Shown here: positions 25,737 through 33,762 of the stretch, one piece after another
How the letters are laid out: each line of letters opens with the position of its first letter
How positions within the stretch are numbered: position 1 is the first letter of the stretch
Assembly: GCA_030747485.1 (NCBI GenBank)
Contig: JASLKP010000012.1
Coordinates: forward strand, 1 to 48,315
Source of the DNA: Candidatus Thalassarchaeaceae archaeon
Lineage (GTDB): Archaea; Thermoplasmatota; Poseidoniia; Poseidoniales; Thalassarchaeaceae
Direction of reading: 5' to 3'
DNA: 48,315 nucleotides
Program-made: the position numbers and the translations under genes
Notes under the pieces: model-generated
Told to the model about the DNA's origin: nothing
Seen by the model: only the letters and a program-made list of their open reading frames with translations
Databases searched by the model: none

Positions 25737-26336
25737 TTACTTAGAACTCCCCGGGGGTAAAGAAGGTTCATCCGGGCCGATAGGGTGAGGGTCAGATTTT
25801 GGCTCAGTATGATCGCTTGGACTACGGCCTTCACGTTTCATCTCAGCAGCCATTTCAACCGCATCAACAATTTGTTGGTAACCTGTACAGCGGCAAAGAT
25901 TTCCTTCAATTGCACATTTGATTTGATCACGTGTTGGTTCGGGATTCTGGTCGATTAATGCTGCCGAGACGACCAAGAACCCAGGCGTACAAAATCCACA
26001 TTGACTTCCACCAGCTTCTGCAAAGCATTGTTGAATTGGATGTAGGTGATGTCCATCGGCCAATCCTTCCACTGTGGTAATCTCGGTACTCGTGTGTTCC
26101 TTTGCCAAGCAAAGACAACTCAATCTCGGTTCGCCATCGACCAATACTGCACAGCAACCACACGTACCCATGTCACAGCCACGCTTAACGCCAAGTGTGC
26201 CAACTTGGTCACGCAGTACATCGAGTAGAATTGCATTACTTTCGACTAAGTGCTCTTCTCCAGCACCATTCACTGTTGCTGTCCAAACCTCTTTCCCAGC
26301 ACCGGGAAGCATCGGAACACGAATGTGAATGCTCAT
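25737..26336 (-). CDS. hcrC: molybdenum hydroxylase 2Fe-2S subunit
   Basis: A 199-aa small subunit carrying two 2Fe-2S clusters. The N-terminal plant-ferredoxin-like cluster is bound by GCDMGTCGCCAVLVDGEPRLSC, read as Cys-x4-Cys-x2-Cys and a fourth Cys twelve residues later. The C-terminal helical-domain cluster is bound by QCGFCTPG and GNLCRCTGY. A Pro/Ser-rich tail of about 35 residues follows. ATG 26336 is preferred. An in-frame extension to 26396 would read through an intergenic hairpin. It is the first gene of the hcrC-hcrA-hcrB operon, followed after 12 nt by the large subunit, and is divergent from the CD36-like gene. Confidence 0.92.
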   Translation of the reverse strand: MSIHIRVPMLPGAGKEVWTATVNGAGEEHLVESNAILLDVLRDQVGTLGVKRGCDMGTCGCCAVLVDGEPRLSCLCLAKEHTSTEITTVEGLADGHHLHPIQQCFAEAGGSQCGFCTPGFLVVSAALIDQNPEPTRDQIKCAIEGNLCRCTGYQQIVDAVEMAAEMKREGRSPSDHTEPKSDPHPIGPDEPSLPPGSSK

Positions 26337-26374
26337 GCGAACGCCCCACCCACTTCCCTGAACCCTTTGATGAT

Positions 26375-26389
26375 TCGCCCGTAGGGCGA
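26375..26389. repeat. GTA-loop hairpin in the divergent hydroxylase/CD36-like promoter region
   Basis: TCGCCC-GTA-GGGCGA, perfect 6-bp arms, lies between the starts at 26336 (minus) and 26442 (plus). It has the same CC-GTA-GG core as the hairpins at 10543, 13302 and 43293. Here no gene ends nearby, so a terminator role is unlikely at this copy. Confidence 0.5.
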
Positions 26390-26441
26390 TGCTCATTGGG
26401 GTGGCGGATTGCTTATCCCCTGTATCCCTCGGTCAGGCAAT

Positions 26442-29087
26442 ATGAACACCAAGGCAGCCGCCATGGCCGTTGTTGGCCTGATGCTAATTGCAACCAATTT
26501 ATTCGTCATTTCACCCATGGTGATGGACACTACAAATGAGGCGCTCGACGATGCGGTTCTTTTGACAAATGAGACGTGGGAAGACGATGAGTGGCTGAGT
26601 TCAACTCTTGAGCGCACATTCTTTGCGTGGAACTTACTCAATCCAAATGAAGCGAAGGAAGATTTGAGTGCGGGGCAATTCGAGCGAATTGGCCCATTTA
26701 TCTACAATGTGACCGCACAGCGTGAGGTCATCACACACGATGAGACTGCAGGCATGCTAAGATACTCAGAATACAATGAATACGAATGGTGTGGTGACTG
26801 CACTTGGACTGATGAACAAGGCGTTGAGCACGCATCACAACCAGGTGACACTCAGATTACCAACATCAATATCTTGTATGATACGCAGAGAATTGGGGCC
26901 CTCGGGCAAATCATTTCACTCGGTCCAGATATTGTCAAGGGAACGTTCACTCGTGAAATGCTTGAGATTGATCTTAGCGAGCGAGCTCCCTCACGATGGG
27001 TTGGCGATGCACTGACAAGCGAAGCAAACTCAATGGGTGTTGAAAATACTACAATGGAATTGTTTGCCGATGGTTCCACAGATTGGTATCTAGATTGGGG
27101 ACACAGTCAGACACCAACCACTTGGTCAGAAGACTTCACCAACCTGACGCACCACGTTCTATATGATGCAAAAGACCCAGCTGACTCATCAATTTGTATT
27201 GCAATGACTTGTGATATTGGGCCTATGTTAATGGCAAGATTGGGTGTGCCTGATGCAGATACTATTCTGATGAGAGGCTCTGGTAATGTATCCTATGCAC
27301 GCGCAGAATTACTCGGCTATGTTCACTACAACAACGACGGCAGCGTCAACCACAGTGAAACATTGGCATTTGATACGAATCTGTACGACGGCATCATGTC
27401 GCGCTACATTGCACATGGTGGCGGTGCAGATTTGACCACAGTCACCAACGAATCGTTGCGAGCAAGATTGATTGAGATGTCTGGTGTTTCACCAAATGAA
27501 GATTCAACAATCCAAAATCTCCTCTTTGGATGGGAAGATGGTCAACCCATCGGAATTCTGGTTTGTGACTCACAGGGCTTCCTTTGTGGGATTACCAATC
27601 TTCTTCTGAAGGCCGCAGATTACGATCTTCTCGGTATTCAATTGCAGTATGGAATTGGGTTATCAAAGACAACGGCCATTGCTGGAGATTGGGCTTCAAA
27701 GTGGCAACTCAATGAGCGCGGATATGAGATGATTCTGTCTGGTGGAGAAAGTACCATCATCGCAGATGAATGGCTCATGGAAGCCTTCGGTTCCAAAGAC
27801 CCAGTGACTGGCGATTGCATCACCTTTGGATTGAACATGCCCTATTGCTTCTGGGAGATCAGTTATGGTACAGCCGTTGATTTAGAACCTGCGCAAAGTC
27901 ACAATATTCTGTATGGTGATTATGCACTCACCGGTGACTTCGCCATAGATTTCCTGTATGGGGAAATTCGGGGTCTTTCAGTCCCAATGGATGAGAACAT
28001 GATGCCCGCAATCGGTGGTACTCAGCATGTTTGGGATGATACCTTAGTCGCCCAACTGTACAACATCGATGAGAATGCAGCAGCAGCGTTACGTTGGATG
28101 ATTTATGACACATTATTCACAGACAATATTGGTGATTTAATTGAAAGTCTATACGGGGTCGAACCCGTCTTGACAATGGAGGTTAACAACTGGTTGTTGG
28201 GTTGGGAAGATCCTCTTGTAGGTTGGGCATCATTGGAAAAGAATGCAACCTACTATGGTTGTACAATTCCAACCGATGGCAGCGATGATGAATTTTGCAA
28301 TACTGATGGCGCAGTGTCAACATACACAGTATACACTGGAGCCGTTGGAGATGGATTGCCTGGACAGACCTTGTATCAGGATGGCACACCCTATCTGACA
28401 TGGCGGACCCCTGCTAGAGATGATGCCACCTATGGCATTCTTGGTACTGTGGAGCAATCCAATGTAGTTGGCACCGTATTCCCTGCTCAAGATGCAGTCA
28501 CCATGAATCTAGGTGGCTACGCAGTAGAGGACACAGTCGTCATCGGAAAGGATTCGATTGAAGGCATTGATACTTACAATCACACAATCGTCGTAGATCC
28601 ACTAGAGAATCCAATTCAGGCCAAGTTATTGGCACAGGAATCGATTCTGGATGTCTTCCCTAACGCACTCCCTGTATACTTCGGAGGCACAGTAAATATG
28701 CATGTTGAGCCGAATGTCAATGCAGTCATTGGATTATCCATGGACTCTTACTTCTTCATTGATAATCGAGGAATTAGCCGAGGAATCGGTGAAGTTGCGC
28801 CTACTGAGGATGACTTACAGAAGGTCTTTCAAATCTCGATAGAGAAATCGATTGATGAAGAGGGTGCAGAGACATTCAACGATAAGGTGACTCATAATCT
28901 ACAACCGTACACCTATTGGACAAACTTCGATACTGGGTCTGATGCCATGTACATTGACCAAGTCACTGCAATCATTTGGTTGATTGGTGATTTGCTCATC
29001 ATTGCCGCCCTAACGATGGTTTTCCGTGGTGGCAAAGATGAGTCGCAAGAGGAAGAAGCCCTCGATGGATTCCTAGAAGAAGAGTAG
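26442..29087 (+). CDS. CD36/LIMP-2 scavenger-receptor family-like membrane protein
   Basis: An 881-aa protein with a helix at each end (about 6-27 and 846-866) and one very large extracytoplasmic domain between, the same two-helix topology as animal CD36, SR-BI and LIMP-2. Matching motifs appear in the same order. ERIGPFIYNV (about 81-90) is followed by MLRYSEYNEYEW. NWLLGWEDPLVG (about 583-594) corresponds to the ELLWGYxDPF motif. AVSTYTVYTG (about 623-632) corresponds to the DGVYTVFTG motif, and NVVGTVFPAQ corresponds to the NGTDGxxFPP motif. The animal proteins are about 470-520 aa, and the excess here lies mainly as an insert between about 230 and 560. Family members bind lipids, lipoproteins or polymers and can form a lipid tunnel. 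The acidic tail is cytoplasmic. Start is ATG 26442; TTG 26409 is rejected. Confidence 0.75.
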   Translation: MNTKAAAMAVVGLMLIATNLFVISPMVMDTTNEALDDAVLLTNETWEDDEWLSSTLERTFFAWNLLNPNEAKEDLSAGQFERIGPFIYNVTAQREVITHDETAGMLRYSEYNEYEWCGDCTWTDEQGVEHASQPGDTQITNINILYDTQRIGALGQIISLGPDIVKGTFTREMLEIDLSERAPSRWVGDALTSEANSMGVENTTMELFADGSTDWYLDWGHSQTPTTWSEDFTNLTHHVLYDAKDPADSSICIAMTCDIGPMLMARLGVPDADTILMRGSGNVSYARAELLGYVHYNNDGSVNHSETLAFDTNLYDGIMSRYIAHGGGADLTTVTNESLRARLIEMSGVSPNEDSTIQNLLFGWEDGQPIGILVCDSQGFLCGITNLLLKAADYDLLGIQLQYGIGLSKTTAIAGDWASKWQLNERGYEMILSGGESTIIADEWLMEAFGSKDPVTGDCITFGLNMPYCFWEISYGTAVDLEPAQSHNILYGDYALTGDFAIDFLYGEIRGLSVPMDENMMPAIGGTQHVWDDTLVAQLYNIDENAAAALRWMIYDTLFTDNIGDLIESLYGVEPVLTMEVNNWLLGWEDPLVGWASLEKNATYYGCTIPTDGSDDEFCNTDGAVSTYTVYTGAVGDGLPGQTLYQDGTPYLTWRTPARDDATYGILGTVEQSNVVGTVFPAQDAVTMNLGGYAVEDTVVIGKDSIEGIDTYNHTIVVDPLENPIQAKLLAQESILDVFPNALPVYFGGTVNMHVEPNVNAVIGLSMDSYFFIDNRGISRGIGEVAPTEDDLQKVFQISIEKSIDEEGAETFNDKVTHNLQPYTYWTNFDTGSDAMYIDQVTAIIWLIGDLLIIAALTMVFRGGKDESQEEEALDGFLEEE

Positions 29088-29089
29088 TC

Positions 29090-29917
29090 TTAATCTCTCC
29101 AACTTGCTGAACCGGGTTCCACGCCCTTGTTTTCTGCGATGATTTGTGCGAGCACAGCGATTGCAATTTCTTGTGGTGATTCAGCTCCAATATTGATTCC
29201 AATTGGACAAATGACTGAATCAATTGATGCTTGTTTGATTCCAGCCTTCAGTGCAGATTTTTCAAACGCTTGCCATTTGGAACGTGAACCAATGCAGCCG
29301 ATTCTAGGGCGATCTTCACATCGATCTAGAAGCCCAATCAGGAGAGTTTCATCAATGCCCCAATCGTGTCCAAGTAACAATATGTGGGAAAATCGAGCAA
29401 GCGATTCCGTTGTTTCGCGTACGAGGAAATCGCTAGGATCCGAAGCAATACATTCCTCGGCATCGGGCCATAATTCATCAGCAGCATATTCGGGGCGTGT
29501 ATCTAGTACAGAGATTGACCAACCAAGAGATGCGCTGGCATCTGCGATTGCTTGTGCACAATGTCCTCCACCTGCGAGTAAGATGTGCGGCATCGGTTCA
29601 ATGACCTCCATCGAGACCGTGAGGATGCCACCACACAGACTGTTTAGGGGCGTTCCAGCACCACCACTGGCCTCTTTCTGTAACTGATAGGTCTCAATAC
29701 GTCCTTCTCCTGTGTTTAGAATCTCCCGGAGATGATTCATCACTTTGAGTTCCAGCCCGGCTCCACCAACTGTACCGTACACTTCGGCTGCAGTCACGGC
29801 CATGTGGGCCCCAGGCTTTCCCGGTACACTACCCTGCGCAGTGATTACACTGGCCAAGGCGACAGGCTCTCCCTCGCGTAATCGTGCCGTGACCCATTCC
29901 AGCACCCTCTGTGTCAT
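29090..29917 (-). CDS. xdhC: XdhC-family molybdenum cofactor insertion protein
   Basis: A 275-aa XdhC/CoxF-type protein. Members bind sulfurated molybdenum cofactor and deliver it to xanthine dehydrogenase-type enzymes. The N-terminal domain shows ASVITAQGSVPGKPGAHM and the cysteine of SLCGGILTV (about 95-103). The C-terminal Rossmann part begins HILLAGGGHCAQAIADAS and ends with IGCIGSRSKW and ICPIGINIGAESPQEIAIAVLAQI, the well-kept closing motif. GGAGG lies 3 nt before the ATG. It would mature the hydroxylase encoded at 21952-26336 on the same strand, from which it is separated only by the oppositely oriented CD36-like gene (2 nt between stops). Confidence 0.93.
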   Translation of the reverse strand: MTQRVLEWVTARLREGEPVALASVITAQGSVPGKPGAHMAVTAAEVYGTVGGAGLELKVMNHLREILNTGEGRIETYQLQKEASGGAGTPLNSLCGGILTVSMEVIEPMPHILLAGGGHCAQAIADASASLGWSISVLDTRPEYAADELWPDAEECIASDPSDFLVRETTESLARFSHILLLGHDWGIDETLLIGLLDRCEDRPRIGCIGSRSKWQAFEKSALKAGIKQASIDSVICPIGINIGAESPQEIAIAVLAQIIAENKGVEPGSASWRD

Positions 29918-29976
29918 GTGCCTCCCATAGGGGTACAGGACTTGAGGAAACCGTTGGGGACGTTCCGAACTAACAC

Positions 29977-29982
29977 TTATTG
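29977..29982 (+). promoter_or_regulatory. possible TATA box for the 10-TM permease
   Basis: TTATTG lies 23-28 nt before ATG 30005, which would place transcription start at or next to the ATG. The region 29918-30004 is shared with divergent xdhC. Confidence 0.3.
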
Positions 29983-30004
29983 ATTCGGGCTTGGACCCAC
30001 AGAT

Positions 30005-31195
30005 ATGGTCACGGTCGATGACGTCGTTGAGATTGTGGTCACCAGCATGCGTGACGCCTTTCTGGCCGTGACGGTTTTCGTTGCAGCCATGGTCTTGTTA
30101 TTCAGTTGGCTCCAATATGTGACCAGTGGTCGTTTCGTCGAGTATATTCGTGAACGGGAGAAATTGCAACCCTTCATTGGTGCGTTGATGGGACTTACTC
30201 CTGGATGTGGTGGAGCCATTGTGATGATGCCAATGTATGCGCGCGGTTACGTGACCTATGGCACTGTGGTCGCGACTTTGATTGCAACTCTGGGAGATTC
30301 CGCCTTCGTATTGATTGGAGCGGCTGTAACTGATTCGCGCTTCATTGCTCCGATGCTGGCCGTCCATGCCCTATCCTTCTGTGTTGGCGTATCATGGGGT
30401 TATCTCGTTGACATTACAGGGACCACGCCCCAAAAGCCACTTGGAAAATTTGGACCCAAGTTTGGGGGTGAAGAAACTCACACTCCTCAGGAAGAGGTTT
30501 CACCACTTGATGACCTCTCTCGTGAAGTTCCCGAAGGACTCGGTTACAAGATCCTCCATCAAGGCTACCTACTGTGGTGGGCCATCACTGCCTTGGGCCT
30601 GATTTTTGCTATTCTCTTGCTCGTTTGGGCAGGTCAAGATGCAGATTTCAGTTTGGAATTGGCATTTAACCCATTGACGCTGCATGGATTCATCACATGG
30701 ATTGGACTGCTTGGGAGTACACTCTCTGTGATTTTGTATATCGCACAGAAGAACTGGTTCGCAGACGACACTGAGGCGACCATTGGTGACAAACTCCACT
30801 CAATGCGCGAAACAATGGTGCATGCTGCCAGCGAAACCGCCTTTGTCACCTTCTGGGTTATGATTGCCTATTTGGTATTTGAATTCATGATGTTGTTTGG
30901 TGGTCTGGCCGAAGATGATCTGGCCCGAAATGGGGGCGGCTTTGTTGCCGTCATCATCGCTGCATCCATAGGTTTGATTCCCGGATGTGGCCCTCAAATC
31001 ATCGCGATTACTGCCTATACCAAGGACCTCATCTCATTCCCGGCATTGGCAGCCAATGCGATTAGTCAGGATGGAGATGCATTGTTCCCATTGTTGGTTC
31101 GCCACAAGGCTGCGAGTCTTTGGGCCACGGTACACACCACCATTCCTGCAATCATCGTGGGTGTCGCCTTGATGGTAGCTGGTGTCAATTTCTGA
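30005..31195 (+). CDS. putative 10-TM heavy-metal exporter (ArsP_2-like)
   Basis: A 396-aa permease with about ten membrane helices in two related halves, resembling the putative 10TM heavy-metal exporter family (ArsP_2, PF11449). Each half carries a matching re-entrant-type motif: LTPGCGGAIVMMPMYARG (about 64-81) and LIPGCGPQIIAITAYTKD (about 323-340). The cysteine in each PGCG is a likely metal ligand. A hydrophilic loop (about 140-185) links the halves. Substrate is not determinable. Members have been linked to metal or organoarsenical movement mainly by context. DUF309 follows after 20 nt. Confidence 0.78.
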   Translation: MVTVDDVVEIVVTSMRDAFLAVTVFVAAMVLLFSWLQYVTSGRFVEYIREREKLQPFIGALMGLTPGCGGAIVMMPMYARGYVTYGTVVATLIATLGDSAFVLIGAAVTDSRFIAPMLAVHALSFCVGVSWGYLVDITGTTPQKPLGKFGPKFGGEETHTPQEEVSPLDDLSREVPEGLGYKILHQGYLLWWAITALGLIFAILLLVWAGQDADFSLELAFNPLTLHGFITWIGLLGSTLSVILYIAQKNWFADDTEATIGDKLHSMRETMVHAASETAFVTFWVMIAYLVFEFMMLFGGLAEDDLARNGGGFVAVIIAASIGLIPGCGPQIIAITAYTKDLISFPALAANAISQDGDALFPLLVRHKAASLWATVHTTIPAIIVGVALMVAGVNF

Positions 31196-31215
31196 TAACG
31201 ACTGGGGCTGCGAAT

Positions 31216-31587
31216 ATGGAACTCTCAGAGCAACAGAAAAACTGGCTCGATGCTGGCATTGAAAATTTCAACACAGGTAGATTTTGGCATGCTCATGAAG
31301 ATTGGGAAGAATTGTGGAAGTCTCTGAAACCCAATGCGAGTCAGGAATTGATTGATGGTGTGCAGGGCATAATTCAAATCGCTGCAATGCTCCTCAATCA
31401 TCAGCGTCGAAAGGTCCGCGGCGTCACCAATCTTTGGACAAAGGCTAGCGCCAAATTGGAACCAGTCAAGGAGGGCCTGTTCGGCATCGATATCGAAAAA
31501 TTGTCTGAGGACTGTGAGCCGTTCCATAGAGATGTGGAGAAGTTTACTCTAGATGCATTGACGGTATGTATCCAACGTCAATCTTGA
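31216..31587 (+). CDS. DUF309 family protein
   Basis: A 123-aa all-helical protein with the DUF309 signature FWHAHEDWEELWKSL (about 22-36) and the following LIDGVQGIIQIAAML helix. The conserved His and Glu/Asp residues suggest a metal or ligand site, but no biochemical function is established for the family. ATG 31216 is the natural start. A longer frame from 31120 would overlap the permease. It is probably cotranscribed with the 10-TM permease 20 nt upstream. It converges with the flavin reductase gene at 31613. Confidence 0.85.
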   Translation: MELSEQQKNWLDAGIENFNTGRFWHAHEDWEELWKSLKPNASQELIDGVQGIIQIAAMLLNHQRRKVRGVTNLWTKASAKLEPVKEGLFGIDIEKLSEDCEPFHRDVEKFTLDALTVCIQRQS

Positions 31588-31612
31588 AATCGTTAACCGT
31601 TGAATGGTATAT

Positions 31613-32116
31613 TCATCTTGCTAATCCATCAATCATTGCATCGATGGTATCTGGATTTGCATCCTTATTGCGTCCAGATAGACAAGAACGTCCCATGACA
31701 TCTGCTCCGATGTAAGAAAATTGTTGGCGCATTGCCATAATGACGTGAGCCCCTCCGCCACCACTGTGCGTCGCCAAACCCACTGGTTTTCCAGTGCACA
31801 TTTCCCTAAAACTCTGCCAATCCATCGATGTAGACATCCAAGCGATGAGATTGTTCAAGGTTGGTGGCATCGAACCATTGTATTCAGGTGCGATGACAAT
31901 CCAAGCATCGGCCTCATTCATTGTAGAAAGAATACCTGAGATGTCGGGTGCACTTTCGGAATCTTTGGAGCGCGCCATCGTGAACATTGGCAAGTCTATT
32001 TCTGCTAAATCAACGATTTCTGAATCATGTCCCTTTGCTTGTGCAGCATTAGAAAACATCTCAGCCAATTCATAGTTCGTTCCAGAGGTTGCCGTCATCA
32101 TCAGAAAGCGTGCCAT
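31613..32116 (-). CDS. NADPH-dependent FMN reductase family protein
   Basis: A 167-aa flavodoxin-fold reductase of the ArsH/SsuE-like NADPH-dependent FMN reductase family. Landmarks are the N-terminal phosphate loop TATSGTNYELAEM (a variant of GSxRxxS), DLPMF, the central IVIAPEYNGSMPPTLNNLIAW (the PEYNxSxPxxLKNxID motif of the family) and THSGGGGAHVIM. It would reduce FMN or quinones in the cytoplasm. ATG 32116 is chosen over a 19-residue extension from 32173 because family proteins begin just before the first strand. It is divergent from the BNR lipoprotein. Confidence 0.9.
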   Translation of the reverse strand: MARFLMMTATSGTNYELAEMFSNAAQAKGHDSEIVDLAEIDLPMFTMARSKDSESAPDISGILSTMNEADAWIVIAPEYNGSMPPTLNNLIAWMSTSMDWQSFREMCTGKPVGLATHSGGGGAHVIMAMRQQFSYIGADVMGRSCLSGRNKDANPDTIDAMIDGLAR

Positions 32117-32211
32117 GGTTATCTGACGGGTAACTCCTACTTCAACTAATGAGTTGGTGAACGATCGACTCACTGATGCCCCTCATATCATTCAGATTTT
32201 GTGAGGACAAC

Positions 32212-32217
32212 ATAATT
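32212..32217 (+). promoter_or_regulatory. possible TATA box for the BNR lipoprotein gene
   Basis: ATAATT lies 25-30 nt before ATG 32242. No ribosome site is seen, consistent with a leaderless transcript. The region 32117-32241 is shared with the divergent flavin reductase. Confidence 0.3.
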
Positions 32218-32241
32218 GCGTAATGCCGTTTTCGATGGGCT

Positions 32242-33747
32242 ATGCGAGCAAAGGCAGTACTGCTTGGAGTGCTCATGTTTACGACTACACTTTCAGGTTG
32301 TTTTGGTGAGGATTCACCCGTCCCTATTCCTGAAGAAATACCCGAGTACACAGGACTTTTCGTCACTGGCCCCGATGGGCTCCCTGTCGATGTTCCTCAT
32401 CTTGACCTCAATTTCAATTTCAGTGACGTTGGTGAAGATGGCCCTGAGCCCAGTATCGGGATTACCTCGAGCGGATGCATATTCTTCATTGCATTGGAGA
32501 AAGTGATGCGTTCTTGTGATTTTGGAGAAACGTGGGAAGATGTAGCTGGGCCACAATGTGCATTCCAAACCAATGACCCGTGGGGATGGGTTGATCCGAT
32601 TACCGACCGAATCTTTGCCGTACAAATGCAGGGTCTAGAAACATCATGGATTTGTTGGAGTGATGATGATGGGGAATCATGGCTAGGAAACCCCCATGAC
32701 TCGGGAACGACTCCAATCAATGACCACATCAAATTGGCATCTGGTCCATGGACCAGCAGCGGATATGGAATTGGTGGCATCGTCTCACAAAATTTCTATG
32801 AAACCGCTGTTTACTACTGTTACAACAAACTCGCAGGCATTTTCTGCTACACGAGTTTCGATGGAGGGGCTACGTTTGAGGTTGGTGGGCAAGTCCTCGG
32901 ATTGGCTGCGACCGGTGCAGGATTGCATGGAGCCATTACCTCTGCACCGGATGGTACAGTATACGTCACTCCACGAGTGGAAACTCCGACAGTAATCATC
33001 TCGAAGGATAATGGATTTGATTGGTTTACACGAACGATGGGCGAGGATGTAGGTACACCCTATCCTCGCAAGAACTCTGAAGTTGCGACAGATACCGAAT
33101 CCAATGCTTACCACGTTTGGACTGGGCCTGGCGGGCCTGATGAAAACGGATCCTTTGACGGTTACAACGGTGAGGGGGTTTACATGTCGCGAAGCACGGA
33201 TTCCGGAGAGTCTTGGGAGCAGGAAAGCATCCGCATCAGTCCAATCGAAGTCGTATCCTATGCCTTCCCGCAAATCGATGCTGGTGATCCTGGAAGAATT
33301 GCAATAACATATCTGGGGAGTGAAGATTCTGGGCAGTTGGGAGAACCCAACTTGGATGGTTCCCCTTGGGATGGGAATGCGCATTATGCAAACTCAAACG
33401 TCAGTTACCATCTGTATGTCACTTACAGTTTGAACGCCCTCGATGAAAATCCAGTATTCCATACGGTTCGAGCCACTGCTGATCCTGTTCAAATCGGTAG
33501 CATCTGCCTTAACAGCGGTGATTGCAGAGGTAGTCCGTCGAATAGAAATCTCTTGGACTTTAATGACTTACACATCGACAACCAGGGGCGTGTCTTCATC
33601 GCATTCACCGATGGCTGTTTTGGTGACTGTGCAACCAAAGAGAACCCGCTACCCGAAGACTCTCGGAGCCGAAGAGGCATCATGTGTTATCTTGAAAGTG
33701 GCCCCAGTCTATACGAGTCCGTTGGAATGCTACCCGAATTTGACTGA
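32242..33747 (+). CDS. secreted lipoprotein with sialidase-type (BNR) beta-propeller
   Basis: A 501-aa exported protein. The N-terminus is a lipoprotein signal peptide with the box LSGC at about 17-20. The mature part carries five Asp-box (S-x-D-x-G-x-x-W/F) motifs: SCDFGETW (about 90), SDDDGESW (about 139), SFDGGATF (about 204), SKDNGFDW (about 253) and STDSGESW (about 319). These mark blades of a six-bladed sialidase/neuraminidase-like propeller. No clear arginine triad could be assigned, so it may bind rather than cut sugars. Eight or more cysteines suggest disulfides. It stands alone on the plus strand, converging with the large surface protein at 33763. Confidence 0.85.
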   Translation: MRAKAVLLGVLMFTTTLSGCFGEDSPVPIPEEIPEYTGLFVTGPDGLPVDVPHLDLNFNFSDVGEDGPEPSIGITSSGCIFFIALEKVMRSCDFGETWEDVAGPQCAFQTNDPWGWVDPITDRIFAVQMQGLETSWICWSDDDGESWLGNPHDSGTTPINDHIKLASGPWTSSGYGIGGIVSQNFYETAVYYCYNKLAGIFCYTSFDGGATFEVGGQVLGLAATGAGLHGAITSAPDGTVYVTPRVETPTVIISKDNGFDWFTRTMGEDVGTPYPRKNSEVATDTESNAYHVWTGPGGPDENGSFDGYNGEGVYMSRSTDSGESWEQESIRISPIEVVSYAFPQIDAGDPGRIAITYLGSEDSGQLGEPNLDGSPWDGNAHYANSNVSYHLYVTYSLNALDENPVFHTVRATADPVQIGSICLNSGDCRGSPSNRNLLDFNDLHIDNQGRVFIAFTDGCFGDCATKENPLPEDSRSRRGIMCYLESGPSLYESVGMLPEFD

Positions 33748-33762
33748 TTTCTAATCATGAGC

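Noticed and set aside
25744..25756. CCCCGGGGG palindrome near the end of the 2Fe-2S subunit gene
   Set aside because: It lies within the coding sequence of the Pro/Gly-rich tail and is explained by those codons.
21952..26336. Aerobic carbon monoxide dehydrogenase (coxMLS)
   Set aside because: The large subunit lacks the AYxCSFR active-site loop of form I CO dehydrogenase, and the FAD subunit has a cysteine-rich insert that CoxM lacks. The three-subunit layout alone is shared by many hydroxylases.
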